Translations under genes and position numbers: made by a program
Part shown: piece by piece, positions 17,394 through 26,935 of the stretch
How positions within the stretch are numbered: the stretch's first letter is position 1
How the letters are laid out: each line of letters starts with the position of its first letter
Assembly (NCBI GenBank): GCA_037133395.1
Contig: JBAXOG010000003.1
Location: 13,223 to 77,222 of the forward strand
Direction of reading: 5' to 3'
From: CAIZQW01 sp037133395
Lineage (GTDB): Bacteria > Verrucomicrobiota > Kiritimatiellia > RFP12 > UBA1067
DNA length: 64,000 nucleotides
Notes under the pieces: generated by a model
The model's input: only the letters and a program-made list of their open reading frames with translations
Database searches by the model: none
Told to the model about the DNA's origin: nothing

Positions 17394-20348
17394 ATGCAAT
17401 TGCAAACGAAACAATCGCTTCTTATCTTGCTCCTCTCGGCGCACAGCTTCTTGCATGGTGCGGAAGATACGTCGCTCTGGTATCGCCAGCCAGCACCCCT
17501 GACCAACTGGTGTGAAGCGTTGCCGGTGGGCAACGGGCGTCTAGGCGCGATGGTCTTCGGAGGTGTACGCGAAGAGCGTCTGCAACTGAACGAAGAGAGC
17601 ATCTGGTCGGGCCAGTGGCAGGACTGCAATAAGGCAGGTGCTTATAAGGTCTTTCCTCAAATCCAGCAATTGATTTATGAAGGAAAGTATAAAGAGGCCA
17701 GCACTTTAGTCCAGAATGAAGTACTGGGTGAACGTCCGCTGGGTTGTTATCAGCCGCTCGGGGATCTTTTCCTGACTTTCGACGGACAGGACCAGCCCCA
17801 GGATTATCGGCGCGAGCTGGATCTCGATACCGCCATTGCGAAAGTCACGTATCGAATCGGAGATGTCCAGTATACGCGAGAAGTCTTCTCCAGTGTTCCC
17901 GACCGCGTTATCGTCGTGCGGTTAACCAGCGACAAGCCTGGCCGTCTCAGCGTGTCGGCCCGACTCGGTCGCGAGGCGGATGCGGCATGTGCTTCAAAAG
18001 GCAGGCGGGGTCTGATCTTGAGCGGACAGGCCGATCGCGGAAAGCCAACCGCAGGCACGCGGTTCGTGGGTCGCGTGGAAGCAGTCCCAGAAGGGGGAAC
18101 CGCCACTTCGTCTGACGGGGTCTTGCACATAGAAAAGGCTGACGCCGTGACCCTGCTTGTGAACGCGGCATCGGATTATCGTACGAGGGACTTCGAAGCC
18201 GCCTGCGAGCACGTGCTGGCGACGGCGGCAGCGCGTCCGTATGCGGCCTTGCGCGAAGCGCACGTCAACGAGCATCAGCGCCTTTTCCGACGCGTCATGC
18301 TAAAACTTGGCGCTGCGTCCGAGCTGCCGACCGACGAACGTCTCCGTCGGGTCCGGCGCGGTGAACAGGACGTGTCCCTCCTTGCCCTCTATTTCCAATA
18401 CGGACGCTATCTGCTGATCAGTTCGTCCCGTCCGGGAACGCTTCCTGCCACGTTACAGGGCATCTGGAATGAGCGACGCTCCCCACCTTGGTTTTGCGGT
18501 TGGCATTTCGATATCAATGTGCAGATGAACTACTGGCTTGCCGAGACCACGAATCTCGGCGAGTGCCACGAACCTTTCATTGAGCTGATCGACGCCCTGC
18601 GCGAGAACGGACGCAAGACGGCACAAGAGGTTTATGGTGCGAAGGGCTTCGTTTTTGCGCATCGGACCACGGCATGGCTCTTTACTGCGCCAGTCAAGGG
18701 CCTGGACATCTGGCCCATCGGCGCGGCGTGGTGTTGTCAGCATCTGTGGGAACATTACCTCTTTACCCAAGACAAGGTCTACTTGGCGAACAAGGGATAT
18801 CCGGTCATGAAGGAGGCGGCGGAGTTTCTGCTTGATTGGCTTTCTCCCGATCCTGTCACGGGCAAGCTGGTCAGCGGACCTTCCATCTCCCCGGAAAACA
18901 GTTTTACCATCGGCGACGGAAAGATGGCCCAACTGGACATGGGCCCCGCAATGGATCAGCAGATTGCGGCGGAGCTATTCAATAATTGCCTAACCGCTGC
19001 GGCGCTTCTTGGAATCAGCGATACCTTCACGGAGAAGGTGAAGCGCGCCCGTGAAAAGCTGGCCGAGCCGAAGGTGGGCAAGGACGGCCGGATGCTTGAA
19101 TGGTCAACCGAGCGGCCCGAACGGGAGCTCGGGCATCGGCACCTATCGCATTTGTATGCAGCTTATCCCGGCAACCAGATCACCCTTCGGGGCAGCCCTG
19201 CGTTAGCGGCTGCGGTCCGGAAGTCACTGGAATGTCGAATCAAGAACGGAGGTGACGCGAAGGGCAACAATGCCGCGAACACGAGCAACACGGGCTGGAC
19301 GCTCGCCTGGATCGCTAATCTCTGGGCTCGGCTCGGTAATGGGCAAGAGGCCTATGTGTCGGTTCTGAATCTCCTTCGGAATGCCGCTTATCCGAATCTC
19401 ATGGATACGCATCCGTCGAAAGACGGGATCGGCGTTTTTCAGATCGACGGAAATCTGGGGGGGGCTGCGGCGGTGGCGGAGATGCTGGTCCAGAGTCACG
19501 AGGAAAATGATGAATGCGGAATGATGAATGATGAATGGAAAAAGGGGAAAGGATCGGGGAATTCCTCATTCATAAATCATAATTCCTCCTTCATAATTTT
19601 TCTTCTGCCCGCGCTTCCGAAGGAATGGCCCGAGGGAGAGGTTCGAGGGCTTCGTGCGCGCGGCGGCTTTGAAGTGGATATCGCGTGGAAATCGGGCAAG
19701 CTGATCAAGGCGACCCTCCGCAGTATCGAGGGCCGATGCGTAAAGGTTCGTTACGGCCAGAAAGAGTATGTGCTGGAGTTCAAGGCGAAGGACGACCGCC
19801 AAACGATCTCCGGCACGGTTGAGATCAAGAAAACTCCGGTTCCGAAATCCACGTTGCCTGCAAAGATGAAAAACGCCAAGACCGAGGTCGATTTTTTCGC
19901 TTACATGAAGAGTGCGTCGAATCCGAGCATGATCGGATTTCGCAGCAACGGTCGTTGTTATCCCTATTCCACGCCTTTGGGACGGCGGATCGGTTATAAG
20001 CAAGGGGTGACGGATAAGAAACTGTATTCCGAAGGCTGGTTGGTGGCAGACGCGGAGCAAGCCTTACGGGCAGAGCTTGAACATGTCACAGCGGCCCTGC
20101 GCAAGCGTCTGCAAGCGGAATTGAAATGCGAGTTTGATCAATTGCCTCGTGAAGCACGTGAGATCCTGACGGACTTCGGATACACGGAGGGCGTGGAGAA
20201 ACTAAAGTCGGAGTTTATTCAGCTTGTTGTGAAGCTCGACTGGAAGCGGATTCTCAAGCCCGAACACTATGTGCGGTATGAAGCAGACTGGCCGGACAGT
20301 GTCAGAAATAAGGCGTTTTACGGTCGGTGGAGCCAGCACGTGGAATAA
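17394..20348 (+). CDS. GH95 alpha-L-fucosidase with in-frame palindromic insert and extra C-terminal domain
   Basis: A 984-residue exported enzyme; GH95 proteins are usually ~750-800. Signal peptide MQLQTKQSLLILLLSAHSFL, then the typical start LWYRQPAPLTNWCEALPVGN and GRLGAMVFGG..ERLQLNEESIWSG. The (alpha/alpha)6 barrel holds INVQMNYWLAETTNL, HRHLSHLYAAYPGNQ, TGWTLAWIANLWARL and FQIDGNLGGAAAVAEML (catalytic Asp in DGN). Characterised GH95 enzymes have N-x-N in the INVQMNYW motif; here the first Asn is Asp (FDINVQ). Residues ~704-736 are encoded by a palindromic repeat (19505-19599) placed just before LLPALPKEWP. The last ~165 residues (from about 815) are not GH95 and faintly resemble a GH24 lysozyme fold. 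It should remove alpha-1,2- or related fucosyl (or L-galactosyl) ends. Confidence 0.9.
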   Translation: MQLQTKQSLLILLLSAHSFLHGAEDTSLWYRQPAPLTNWCEALPVGNGRLGAMVFGGVREERLQLNEESIWSGQWQDCNKAGAYKVFPQIQQLIYEGKYKEASTLVQNEVLGERPLGCYQPLGDLFLTFDGQDQPQDYRRELDLDTAIAKVTYRIGDVQYTREVFSSVPDRVIVVRLTSDKPGRLSVSARLGREADAACASKGRRGLILSGQADRGKPTAGTRFVGRVEAVPEGGTATSSDGVLHIEKADAVTLLVNAASDYRTRDFEAACEHVLATAAARPYAALREAHVNEHQRLFRRVMLKLGAASELPTDERLRRVRRGEQDVSLLALYFQYGRYLLISSSRPGTLPATLQGIWNERRSPPWFCGWHFDINVQMNYWLAETTNLGECHEPFIELIDALRENGRKTAQEVYGAKGFVFAHRTTAWLFTAPVKGLDIWPIGAAWCCQHLWEHYLFTQDKVYLANKGYPVMKEAAEFLLDWLSPDPVTGKLVSGPSISPENSFTIGDGKMAQLDMGPAMDQQIAAELFNNCLTAAALLGISDTFTEKVKRAREKLAEPKVGKDGRMLEWSTERPERELGHRHLSHLYAAYPGNQITLRGSPALAAAVRKSLECRIKNGGDAKGNNAANTSNTGWTLAWIANLWARLGNGQEAYVSVLNLLRNAAYPNLMDTHPSKDGIGVFQIDGNLGGAAAVAEMLVQSHEENDECGMMNDEWKKGKGSGNSSFINHNSSFIIFLLPALPKEWPEGEVRGLRARGGFEVDIAWKSGKLIKATLRSIEGRCVKVRYGQKEYVLEFKAKDDRQTISGTVEIKKTPVPKSTLPAKMKNAKTEVDFFAYMKSASNPSMIGFRSNGRCYPYSTPLGRRIGYKQGVTDKKLYSEGWLVADAEQALRAELEHVTAALRKRLQAELKCEFDQLPREAREILTDFGYTEGVEKLKSEFIQLVVKLDWKRILKPEHYVRYEADWPDSVRNKAFYGRWSQHVE
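19505..19599. repeat. Palindromic repeat inserted in frame inside the GH95 gene
   Basis: The left arm (19505-19540) and right arm (19561-19599) are imperfect reverse complements of about 36 bases, built on repeated GGAATGATGAA-type units, with a ~20-base loop. It is translated as Asn/Ser/Met-rich residues (NDECGMMNDEW ... NSSFINHNSSF) that interrupt the otherwise conserved step from AEMLVQSHE to LLPALPKEW. Confidence 0.75.
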
Positions 20349-20391
20349 CTCGGGCTCTCGCAAAGGAAACAAAGGCGTAAAGGGGTTTTCA

Positions 20392-23250
20392 ATGAAGATT
20401 CGAACACTCGTCTGTATTTTATTTACGATGACGTTGTCAGCCAAGACGTTGACGAATGAGCGGTATCGCATCGAGGTCGAAAGCGACGGGATTTTGAGCG
20501 TTGTAACGGGAAGCGGTGTACCGATGCGCCTCGCCCCTTCCTTCACGGTTCTGTTCAGCGCGAAAGATCCGGGGTATCATCGCAACAACAGCAATATCGG
20601 ACTGGCGAAACGCACCTCGATCCGTTGGACCCGATATGAGCAGCCGCTGGCTGAGCTGAATCGCTGGCTGACCGACGAGTTGAAGCTGGACGTGGTCGTC
20701 TCGGAGGATGCGAAGGGACGTCGGACGTGGAGCTACAACAAGGGTAAATCGATCCTGACAGGTCCTTATGCGCAGGGCACAACCAATCCTTTCCTGGTTG
20801 GCGAGCGGTTTGATGTGCTTCCGATCAAGACCACGCAGGTCGGGCGAATCATTCGGTGGGACTTTGCTCCGCAGCCGAAATTTGTTCTTTCTGCGCAGAT
20901 GGCCTTGCCGGAGGGAGGGAAAGATCCTGAGATCAGTTACACCCTGAACGCTACGCAGGATGGATTCTATTCGGTGGCCTTCACGGGTTCACCCGGATTC
21001 GGCGAGAAGGAGTTTGTTTCTGTGCCACAATTGGCGACCGGCTATGGACGTTACTTTCATCATGTGATTGCCGAAGTGACCGAAAAACTGCCTCGGGCTC
21101 ACGTGAGTGACGGAAAGCGAAACCTTCTGCTGGCGGTTCATCCGGATGATGTTCCTTTCCTGCCCAATCTCGTTACTTTTCAGACCTCGCGCTTCGGAAC
21201 CATGATCCGCAAAGAGAAGGGCTTTTTCACACCGGTCATCTTTTCGCCCTTGATGGGAACAGACCCGTCGAAGATGAAGAAGGGGGATTGTCGCCGTGTC
21301 CGCCTCTTGTTCGTTTCCAAAGATGGCGACTGGCAGGATGCCTATCGGTATGTTGCTGAAAACATTTATGGGCTGCGCGACATGCGCGACAACACGGGGT
21401 CGGGTTCGCTCTCCTCGGCCATCGAACGTATCTTCGCCTTTCTGTCGAACGCGAACGGCAAGAATTATGCTATGTGGCATGATGAACAGAAATACTACAA
21501 CTACTGGTCTGACCTGTCGGGCATCTTTAAACCCTTTTCGCCGCTGTATGGGTTGAGTGCGGCTGTTGTTCTGGATGACGAGTCATTCTATCGGTCGCGT
21601 GCCTTGCCTGCGATGGAGTTTGCGCTTTCCCGCGCTAACAATATGTTTTATCCGTATGATGTGAAAAACAACGGCATGGCCAGCCGTATCAATCGCGAAT
21701 TGGGAAAGCCCTATATTCCCTTCGCGCAACTGGTGAGCGCCTGGGAGTTTTATCAGGGCAGAACCTATGCGTTCCGCTATTATGCGGAACAGTCGAAGCC
21801 CTCCGCTCAACCTTTGGATCTGGTCGCATTAGCGCGGCTGAACCCGTCGTCCGATACGCTTGCGACCGCGAAGGCAACTGGCCTTAAAGGGTGCAAGGGG
21901 CTTTCGGGCAATTATATGGATTTCCTTGAACTGTACGAGGCCGTGCCGGATCCAAAGTTGCTGGAGGCCGCTCGGACTCGGATCTATGCGCTGCTGTCCA
22001 CGGGCTTCAATCTTTTCCCGACAGTGCCGGAACAAGAGATGGTTTTTGATGCCGGCGGCAAAGTTCCGGTTCACGCGCACTCTTTCGGCCGACACGCGGC
22101 GTGGGGTTTCCCGCCGCCCGAGGGTCTGGAAACGAAAGAGCAGAAAGCGCCAGCCTGGCGGGGCTCTGAGATCGGGCTCGAATCCTTCTCTCATCATAGG
22201 GCCGAACTTTGGCCAAACAACCTGCCGCAAATACTCCGGGTGGCCTCTTTTTCGGATGACAACTTCCTGCGCGTGCTGGCGCGTTGGGGTCTGGTGGGCC
22301 GCTATGCGAACTACGCCGGAGACAACCGCACGGAACGCTCGTTGGTTACGGAATTGCCAGATGCGCCGGAACACCCGATCTGGAAGCTGACCTATTCGTC
22401 GATCAACCCCGGCCATGCGTGGGAGTTCATCGGCGCAATGATTGATTTCCGCGTCACGGACTGCTTTGACCGGTCCGACAAGCAGATCGCCTTTCCAGGC
22501 AACACGATGGCAGGCAGCCCTTTCCGCGTCCGAAATTACGGGGCTGTTCCCGGACGTTTTTATGATGAGCAGAACGTGCATCTGTGGATGCCTGTAGACT
22601 TGCTGAAGAGCGATAACCCGCAGGTCGAATGGCTCGCATGCTGGGGTAACGGCAAGCTGTATTTAGCGTTCTGGAGCCAGTCTTTCAAGGAAGAGGCGGT
22701 GACGGTTCAACTGAACTCGGCGCGGGCCACGGTGCCGCGTGACGCGACGATGCGCCAGTGGCAGAATAATAAAGTTGCCGCCGAGACCGGCTATTCCGGT
22801 GAAACGCTGACCTTCCGTCTTCCGGCCAAGGGCATTCAGGCCTTTGCGATTGATCGGGTCCAGACGCGCAGGACCCTGCAGGCGAAAATGTTCGATCCCG
22901 CTTCGCCGGTATTGGGGCCGGACAGCATGCAATCGGTGCAGGCGCCCTTTGGCAAGGTCCATGGCATGTTGCTCTCCATGGGGCGGGGGCTGACCAGCGC
23001 GTTTGTTTATACCGATGCGTTGCCGGAGCAGGTTATTACCGCCCGTCTGCGGTATCGGCAGGGCAGCGGTGAATGGAAGATTCTGCAGGATGATGTATTC
23101 CCCTTTGAGTTCTCAGTCTGGCTCGATGACCAGGCTGGTGACTTCGAGGGAATAATGGAAGTGGAGACCACGCGCCTTGAAAAACAGGAGAGCGGACGTG
23201 TGGTTTTAAGTTTTGCAAAATCAACTATTAATCCGGCCACTAAACAGTAG
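20392..23250 (+). CDS. Large exported protein of unassigned family, copy 2
   Basis: A 952-residue protein, ATG start of MKIRTLVCILFTMTLSAKT with AGGGG 6 bases upstream. It is the most diverged of the three relatives but keeps the ordered motifs: NERYRIEVESDG at the N-terminus, YSVAFTGSP, LRDMRDN, MEFALSRANN, PAWRGSEIGL, VGRYANYAGD, PGRFYDEQNVHLWMP, LLSMGRGLTSAFVYTD and FPFEFSV. GYH of the other two becomes GDN after GRYAN, so a substrate- or metal-contacting residue may have changed. It follows GH95 by 43 bases and ends the first plus-strand operon. It is a candidate carbohydrate-active enzyme; the catalytic residues are unknown. Confidence 0.6.
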   Translation: MKIRTLVCILFTMTLSAKTLTNERYRIEVESDGILSVVTGSGVPMRLAPSFTVLFSAKDPGYHRNNSNIGLAKRTSIRWTRYEQPLAELNRWLTDELKLDVVVSEDAKGRRTWSYNKGKSILTGPYAQGTTNPFLVGERFDVLPIKTTQVGRIIRWDFAPQPKFVLSAQMALPEGGKDPEISYTLNATQDGFYSVAFTGSPGFGEKEFVSVPQLATGYGRYFHHVIAEVTEKLPRAHVSDGKRNLLLAVHPDDVPFLPNLVTFQTSRFGTMIRKEKGFFTPVIFSPLMGTDPSKMKKGDCRRVRLLFVSKDGDWQDAYRYVAENIYGLRDMRDNTGSGSLSSAIERIFAFLSNANGKNYAMWHDEQKYYNYWSDLSGIFKPFSPLYGLSAAVVLDDESFYRSRALPAMEFALSRANNMFYPYDVKNNGMASRINRELGKPYIPFAQLVSAWEFYQGRTYAFRYYAEQSKPSAQPLDLVALARLNPSSDTLATAKATGLKGCKGLSGNYMDFLELYEAVPDPKLLEAARTRIYALLSTGFNLFPTVPEQEMVFDAGGKVPVHAHSFGRHAAWGFPPPEGLETKEQKAPAWRGSEIGLESFSHHRAELWPNNLPQILRVASFSDDNFLRVLARWGLVGRYANYAGDNRTERSLVTELPDAPEHPIWKLTYSSINPGHAWEFIGAMIDFRVTDCFDRSDKQIAFPGNTMAGSPFRVRNYGAVPGRFYDEQNVHLWMPVDLLKSDNPQVEWLACWGNGKLYLAFWSQSFKEEAVTVQLNSARATVPRDATMRQWQNNKVAAETGYSGETLTFRLPAKGIQAFAIDRVQTRRTLQAKMFDPASPVLGPDSMQSVQAPFGKVHGMLLSMGRGLTSAFVYTDALPEQVITARLRYRQGSGEWKILQDDVFPFEFSVWLDDQAGDFEGIMEVETTRLEKQESGRVVLSFAKSTINPATKQ

Positions 23251-23729
23251 CGAAAATCAAGATTCACGCTAATCCGGAGAAGAGTTTGAACAGAAGCACG
23301 CAAAGTTCGCAAAGAAGAGACACTGTTGCGGCAATTATATTCGGGAGTACCCGAACAAAATTTCCGCAACGGTACTTCGGGGGAATTGGGGGCAATAAGG
23401 AAGAAACTCCAGAGCTCAGCACCTATTCATTTCTTCAACATTCTTTACGGAGCGGTGTTTTGCGAATTTTGATCCCGCTTCAGCGGGAGCAAGATACGCG
23501 AAACATTTTCTTCCTTCGCGTCCTTCGCGAGCTTCTGTTCAAACGCCCCTCCCTCTTCGGATTAGTGGGGATCAGTGCAGATTAGTGGTGAAGTCCTTCT
23601 TCTGGGAGGTACTTGTGGGTAACAGAAAGGCCTCGCCAGAGGTCGAGACGGGTGGTGAAGGTTTGATTTCGCGCGGAAGTCGCCACTATTTAGTGGCTGG
23701 AGTAATAAGTGAAGAAAAAGGATGCCATA
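23251..23729. repeat. Intergenic region with a ~300-base element bounded by long inverted repeats
   Basis: There is no gene. An element spans about 23267-23567. Its left end (CTAATCCGGAGAAGAG, then TTTGAACAGAAGCACGCAAAG) is the reverse complement, with few mismatches, of its right end (CTTCGCGAGCTTCTGTTCAAA ... CTCTTCGGATTAG), giving arms of roughly 45 bases. Inside are short hairpins such as TCCCGC-TTCA-GCGGGA near 23470. It looks like a small non-coding MITE-like element. A further hairpin GCCACTA-TT-TAGTGGC lies just before the GH29 gene (about 23682-23697). Confidence 0.6.
23663..23692 (+). promoter_or_regulatory. Possible promoter of the GH29/esterase operon
   Basis: TTGATT (23663-23668) and TATTTA (23687-23692) are 18 bases apart, about 40 bases before the start codon. 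The -10 box lies inside the GCCACTA hairpin. The match is weak. Confidence 0.25.
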
Positions 23730-25550
23730 ATGATTAAGAAAATGTTGGGATTAGCTTTGGTTATGATTTCGTGTTCCGCGCTTGCGGCGGACCTTTCGCA
23801 CGTGCCGCAGATCAGTGAGACGCCACAGCAGCACGATGCGCGGATGCAGTGGTTCCGCGATGCCAAGTTCGGGATGTTTATCCACTGGGGACCTTCTTCG
23901 GTCGGAGCCACGGAAATCGGCTGGGGCCGCAATGCGGCCCGGCCCTGGGATATCGGCAAGCCCAACAACGCCCGCCAGCGCACCGAGGATCCGGTTTACG
24001 ACAACTACAACAAGCAGTTCAATCCAACCAACTACAACGCCGATGCATGGGTAAACTTCGCCAAGGAATGCGGCATGAAGTACATGGTGATCATCGCCAA
24101 GCATCATGACGGTTTCTCGATGTTCGACTCGAAGGTGACCGATTACGACATCATGGCGACACCCTATAAGCGCGATATCATCAAGCTGTTTGCCGAGGCC
24201 TGCCACAAGAACGGCATAAAGCTGGGAATCTATTACTCCACCCGCGACTGGTATAACCCTGATTACCTGCAAGGCGACAACGCCAAATATGATCAGTGGT
24301 ATCGCACGCAGATCCAGGAACTGCTGAGCAACTACGGGCAAGTGGACGTGGTGTGGTTTGACAGCGTGGGCGGCAACGATTGGGGTAAGTGGAAGTTCGA
24401 TGAGCTCTTCGCGATGATGTACCGCCTTCAGCCCGGGCTGCTCATCAACAACCGGGTGAAGTTCATCGGTCCCAAGACGCCCGAAGACCGCAAGCCCGCC
24501 TCGCCGGAAATAGAGAAGATGACCAAGGGCGATTTCGGCACGCCCGAAGGTGTCATCGGTGCCTACACCATCGATAAGGATTGGGAATCGTGCATGCGCA
24601 ACGGCAGGGGCTGGAGCTATCGCGGAGAGGATGGGTTCCGGGAGCCCGACGATGCCATCCGGATGCTGGTCAGTTCTGTGACGGGTGGGGGCAATCTCCT
24701 GCTGGATTTCGCGCCGCGTCCCGACGGCACCTTTACCGTTGGAGACATGAAGGTGGGCCGGGCCGCAGGTGCTTGGCTGAAGAAATACGGGGAAGCCATC
24801 TACGGCACGCGTGGGGGGCCGTATCGGAACGGTTCATGGGGTGGCAGTTGTCACAAAGGCGGGAAGCTTTTTCTTCACCTCTTCCCAAAACGCAAGGGCG
24901 CGTGGGTCTTTGATCTGCTGCCGTGCAAGGTGCTCTCGGCCCGCGTGCTGGGGGGTGAGCCGGTCAAATTCGCTCAGAGCGACAAGGAGCTATCCTTCCA
25001 GGTGGGCGAGGGCCAATACGATGCCCCTGTGACCGTGATTGAGCTGTCCTTGGATCAGCCTGTAAAGGACGGGACGACGGTCGGCAGCGTACACGGCGAA
25101 GACCTGTCGGAACACGGAAAGATCCTCAGTGAGAACGCCACCTTGGAAATCAGTTCGCAATCGCGTCATGATCAGAACGACCACGAGCGGTTGTTCAAAG
25201 GTGACAAGCCCAAACACGGCAAGGCGTTCCAAACGGAACCGGAAAATAACCCCTGGGCCAAAATTGATCTTGGCGCGGTAAAAAATGTGAAGGCCGTCAT
25301 AATTGAGAACCAGGCCTTGGAGCGTCGAACCGCTGGGCTGATCCTCTCTGTCTCCGCCGATGGCCAGAAGTGGGAAAAAGTGTGGAAGGCAGAGCAATGG
25401 GATTTGAGTTGGACGATCCCCTTGACCACCTTCGAGACCGGCGCGGAGGTGCCCGGGCGCAAGGTGCGCTATCTCAAGATGGAAACCAAAGGGGCCACCA
25501 ACCACCCGCTGATTTTGCAAAGGTTCACTGCTTACGGAGACGATAGATAA
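23730..25550 (+). CDS. GH29 alpha-L-fucosidase with C-terminal F5/8 type C module
   Basis: A 606-residue exported enzyme; the ATG of MIKKMLGLAL follows AAGGA, whereas the in-frame GTG 21 bases earlier has no ribosome site. The signal peptide ends at SALAAD. The GH29 barrel carries the full canonical set: FGMFIHWGP with His52, AKHHDGFSMF with His125-His126, and VVWFDSVGG with the predicted nucleophile Asp211. The last ~140 residues (LEISSQSRHDQND ... LKMETKGATNHPLILQRFTAYG) form a discoidin-type carbohydrate-binding module. It is ~70% alike by eye to the protein at 29977-31839, which lacks the His. It is therefore the paralogue most likely to be a working fucosidase. The next gene overlaps its stop by one base (TAATG). 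Confidence 0.92.
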   Translation: MIKKMLGLALVMISCSALAADLSHVPQISETPQQHDARMQWFRDAKFGMFIHWGPSSVGATEIGWGRNAARPWDIGKPNNARQRTEDPVYDNYNKQFNPTNYNADAWVNFAKECGMKYMVIIAKHHDGFSMFDSKVTDYDIMATPYKRDIIKLFAEACHKNGIKLGIYYSTRDWYNPDYLQGDNAKYDQWYRTQIQELLSNYGQVDVVWFDSVGGNDWGKWKFDELFAMMYRLQPGLLINNRVKFIGPKTPEDRKPASPEIEKMTKGDFGTPEGVIGAYTIDKDWESCMRNGRGWSYRGEDGFREPDDAIRMLVSSVTGGGNLLLDFAPRPDGTFTVGDMKVGRAAGAWLKKYGEAIYGTRGGPYRNGSWGGSCHKGGKLFLHLFPKRKGAWVFDLLPCKVLSARVLGGEPVKFAQSDKELSFQVGEGQYDAPVTVIELSLDQPVKDGTTVGSVHGEDLSEHGKILSENATLEISSQSRHDQNDHERLFKGDKPKHGKAFQTEPENNPWAKIDLGAVKNVKAVIIENQALERRTAGLILSVSADGQKWEKVWKAEQWDLSWTIPLTTFETGAEVPGRKVRYLKMETKGATNHPLILQRFTAYGDDR

Positions 25551-26935
25551 TGAAGATGAAAACGATAAAACTACCTTGCATGCTTATGCTGCTCATGCTG
25601 GCCGCAGGTTGGCTCCGGGCCGGGGAACCGGCCCAGTCGAGACGAGATGCATTCAGCGCCATGCGCTATGGAATCTTCATCCACAATGTTTACAAAATAA
25701 CCGGCGCACCGGTCGGGGTAAAATATGAAACCCCTGACGAGTTTGCCAACCTCTTTGATGTCCGGACGTTTGCCGACCAGATGTCGGAAATCGGTGTCGA
25801 GTATGTGATTTTCACCGCATGGCACGAGGGGATGTTCTATCTTGGTCCCAATCCGGCCATTGACAAATGGCTACCGGGGCACACGACCAAGCGGGACCTC
25901 ATTGGCGACCTTGCGGATGCGCTTGCAGCGAAAAGAATCGCGCTGGTGCTCTATACCTCTCCGAATGACGCAAAGCTGTCCCCCGAGGAACAGGCCAAGG
26001 TCGGTTTCATCAAGAATGACAATACGCACCCACCCATGCCTGTGTTCAACGACTTTATGAACGAGGTTTATGCTGAGGTTGCCGGCCGCTGCAGTAAGAA
26101 ACCGAATGTGCTGGGCTTCTTTTGGGATGGCTGGGCTGACGGAGGCTTTCGCCTCGATGTGAAACGTCTGCGCACCACGCTGCGCAAGCATTTCCCGGAG
26201 TCCGTTGTCCTGTCCCAAACTCCTTGTCCGGGCATCATCGACTTTCCTTATTATGCGAAAGACTACAACCGTCCGAAGGCTGATGATGTCGATCTGATCC
26301 CCGTGCGCTCGATTGGCCAGTGCGCCACTTTCGCCGGACCTTGGTGGCGTCCCTCAGGCGGTCGGCCAGGCAAATCCAAGTTTTCCGCTGAAACCATCTT
26401 CAGGTTCACCGTGCTCAATGCCGGTGCCGACGGTCCTGGGGGCATGGGGTGGGCGGTGTCCCCTCTTGCGGATGGAAAAACCTGGGGTTCCGATGACAAC
26501 GAACCCTTGCCAACCTTTCGAGTGGTCAACAATTACATCCGACCGATCCGGGAATCCATCTGCGGCGTGGCACCGAGCCGCAACTGGACGCTGCCGAACG
26601 GGAGCAAGTTCTCCACCGCACCTGCCTATGTGGCCGCGCGAAGTCTCGACGGCAAGAGGGAATACGTGCATGTCCTGAAGCCGAGAGACGGGAAGAGCGT
26701 CACGCTCACGAAGCCCGTTGAAGAGTTTATTAGCGCCCGGCTTTTGGTCAGCGGCCACCCCGTGAAGATCGAGGCGGGAACGGACTCCCTCGTGTTGACG
26801 CTGGGTCAGGATGATCAATGGGACCCGCTCGATACGGTGATCGTGCTGGAGAAGACGCCGGCAGCCCTCTCGGCGGACAACGGAGCAGAAATTTACCCGC
26901 ACAGAAAGAAGGCCAATGAAAACAGTGATTCCTAA
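25550..26935 (+). CDS. GH29-like exported protein, atypical
   Basis: A 461-residue protein with a signal peptide (MKMKTIKLPCMLMLLMLAAG), starting on the last base of the previous stop codon. A TIM-barrel resembling GH29 is visible: MRYGIFIHNVYK keeps the His but not the following WG, FTAWHEGMFYL replaces the usual KHHDGF with a single His, and VLGFFWDGWADGG could hold the nucleophile Asp. The C-terminal ~110 residues (SRNWTLPNGSKF, SLDGKREYVHVLKPR, LGQDDQWDPLDTV) form a beta domain that occurs alone in 10388-11059. It probably acts on an alpha-linked 6-deoxy or related sugar, but the altered motifs leave activity open. Its last 20 bases overlap the esterase gene. Confidence 0.7.
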   Translation: MKMKTIKLPCMLMLLMLAAGWLRAGEPAQSRRDAFSAMRYGIFIHNVYKITGAPVGVKYETPDEFANLFDVRTFADQMSEIGVEYVIFTAWHEGMFYLGPNPAIDKWLPGHTTKRDLIGDLADALAAKRIALVLYTSPNDAKLSPEEQAKVGFIKNDNTHPPMPVFNDFMNEVYAEVAGRCSKKPNVLGFFWDGWADGGFRLDVKRLRTTLRKHFPESVVLSQTPCPGIIDFPYYAKDYNRPKADDVDLIPVRSIGQCATFAGPWWRPSGGRPGKSKFSAETIFRFTVLNAGADGPGGMGWAVSPLADGKTWGSDDNEPLPTFRVVNNYIRPIRESICGVAPSRNWTLPNGSKFSTAPAYVAARSLDGKREYVHVLKPRDGKSVTLTKPVEEFISARLLVSGHPVKIEAGTDSLVLTLGQDDQWDPLDTVIVLEKTPAALSADNGAEIYPHRKKANENSDS

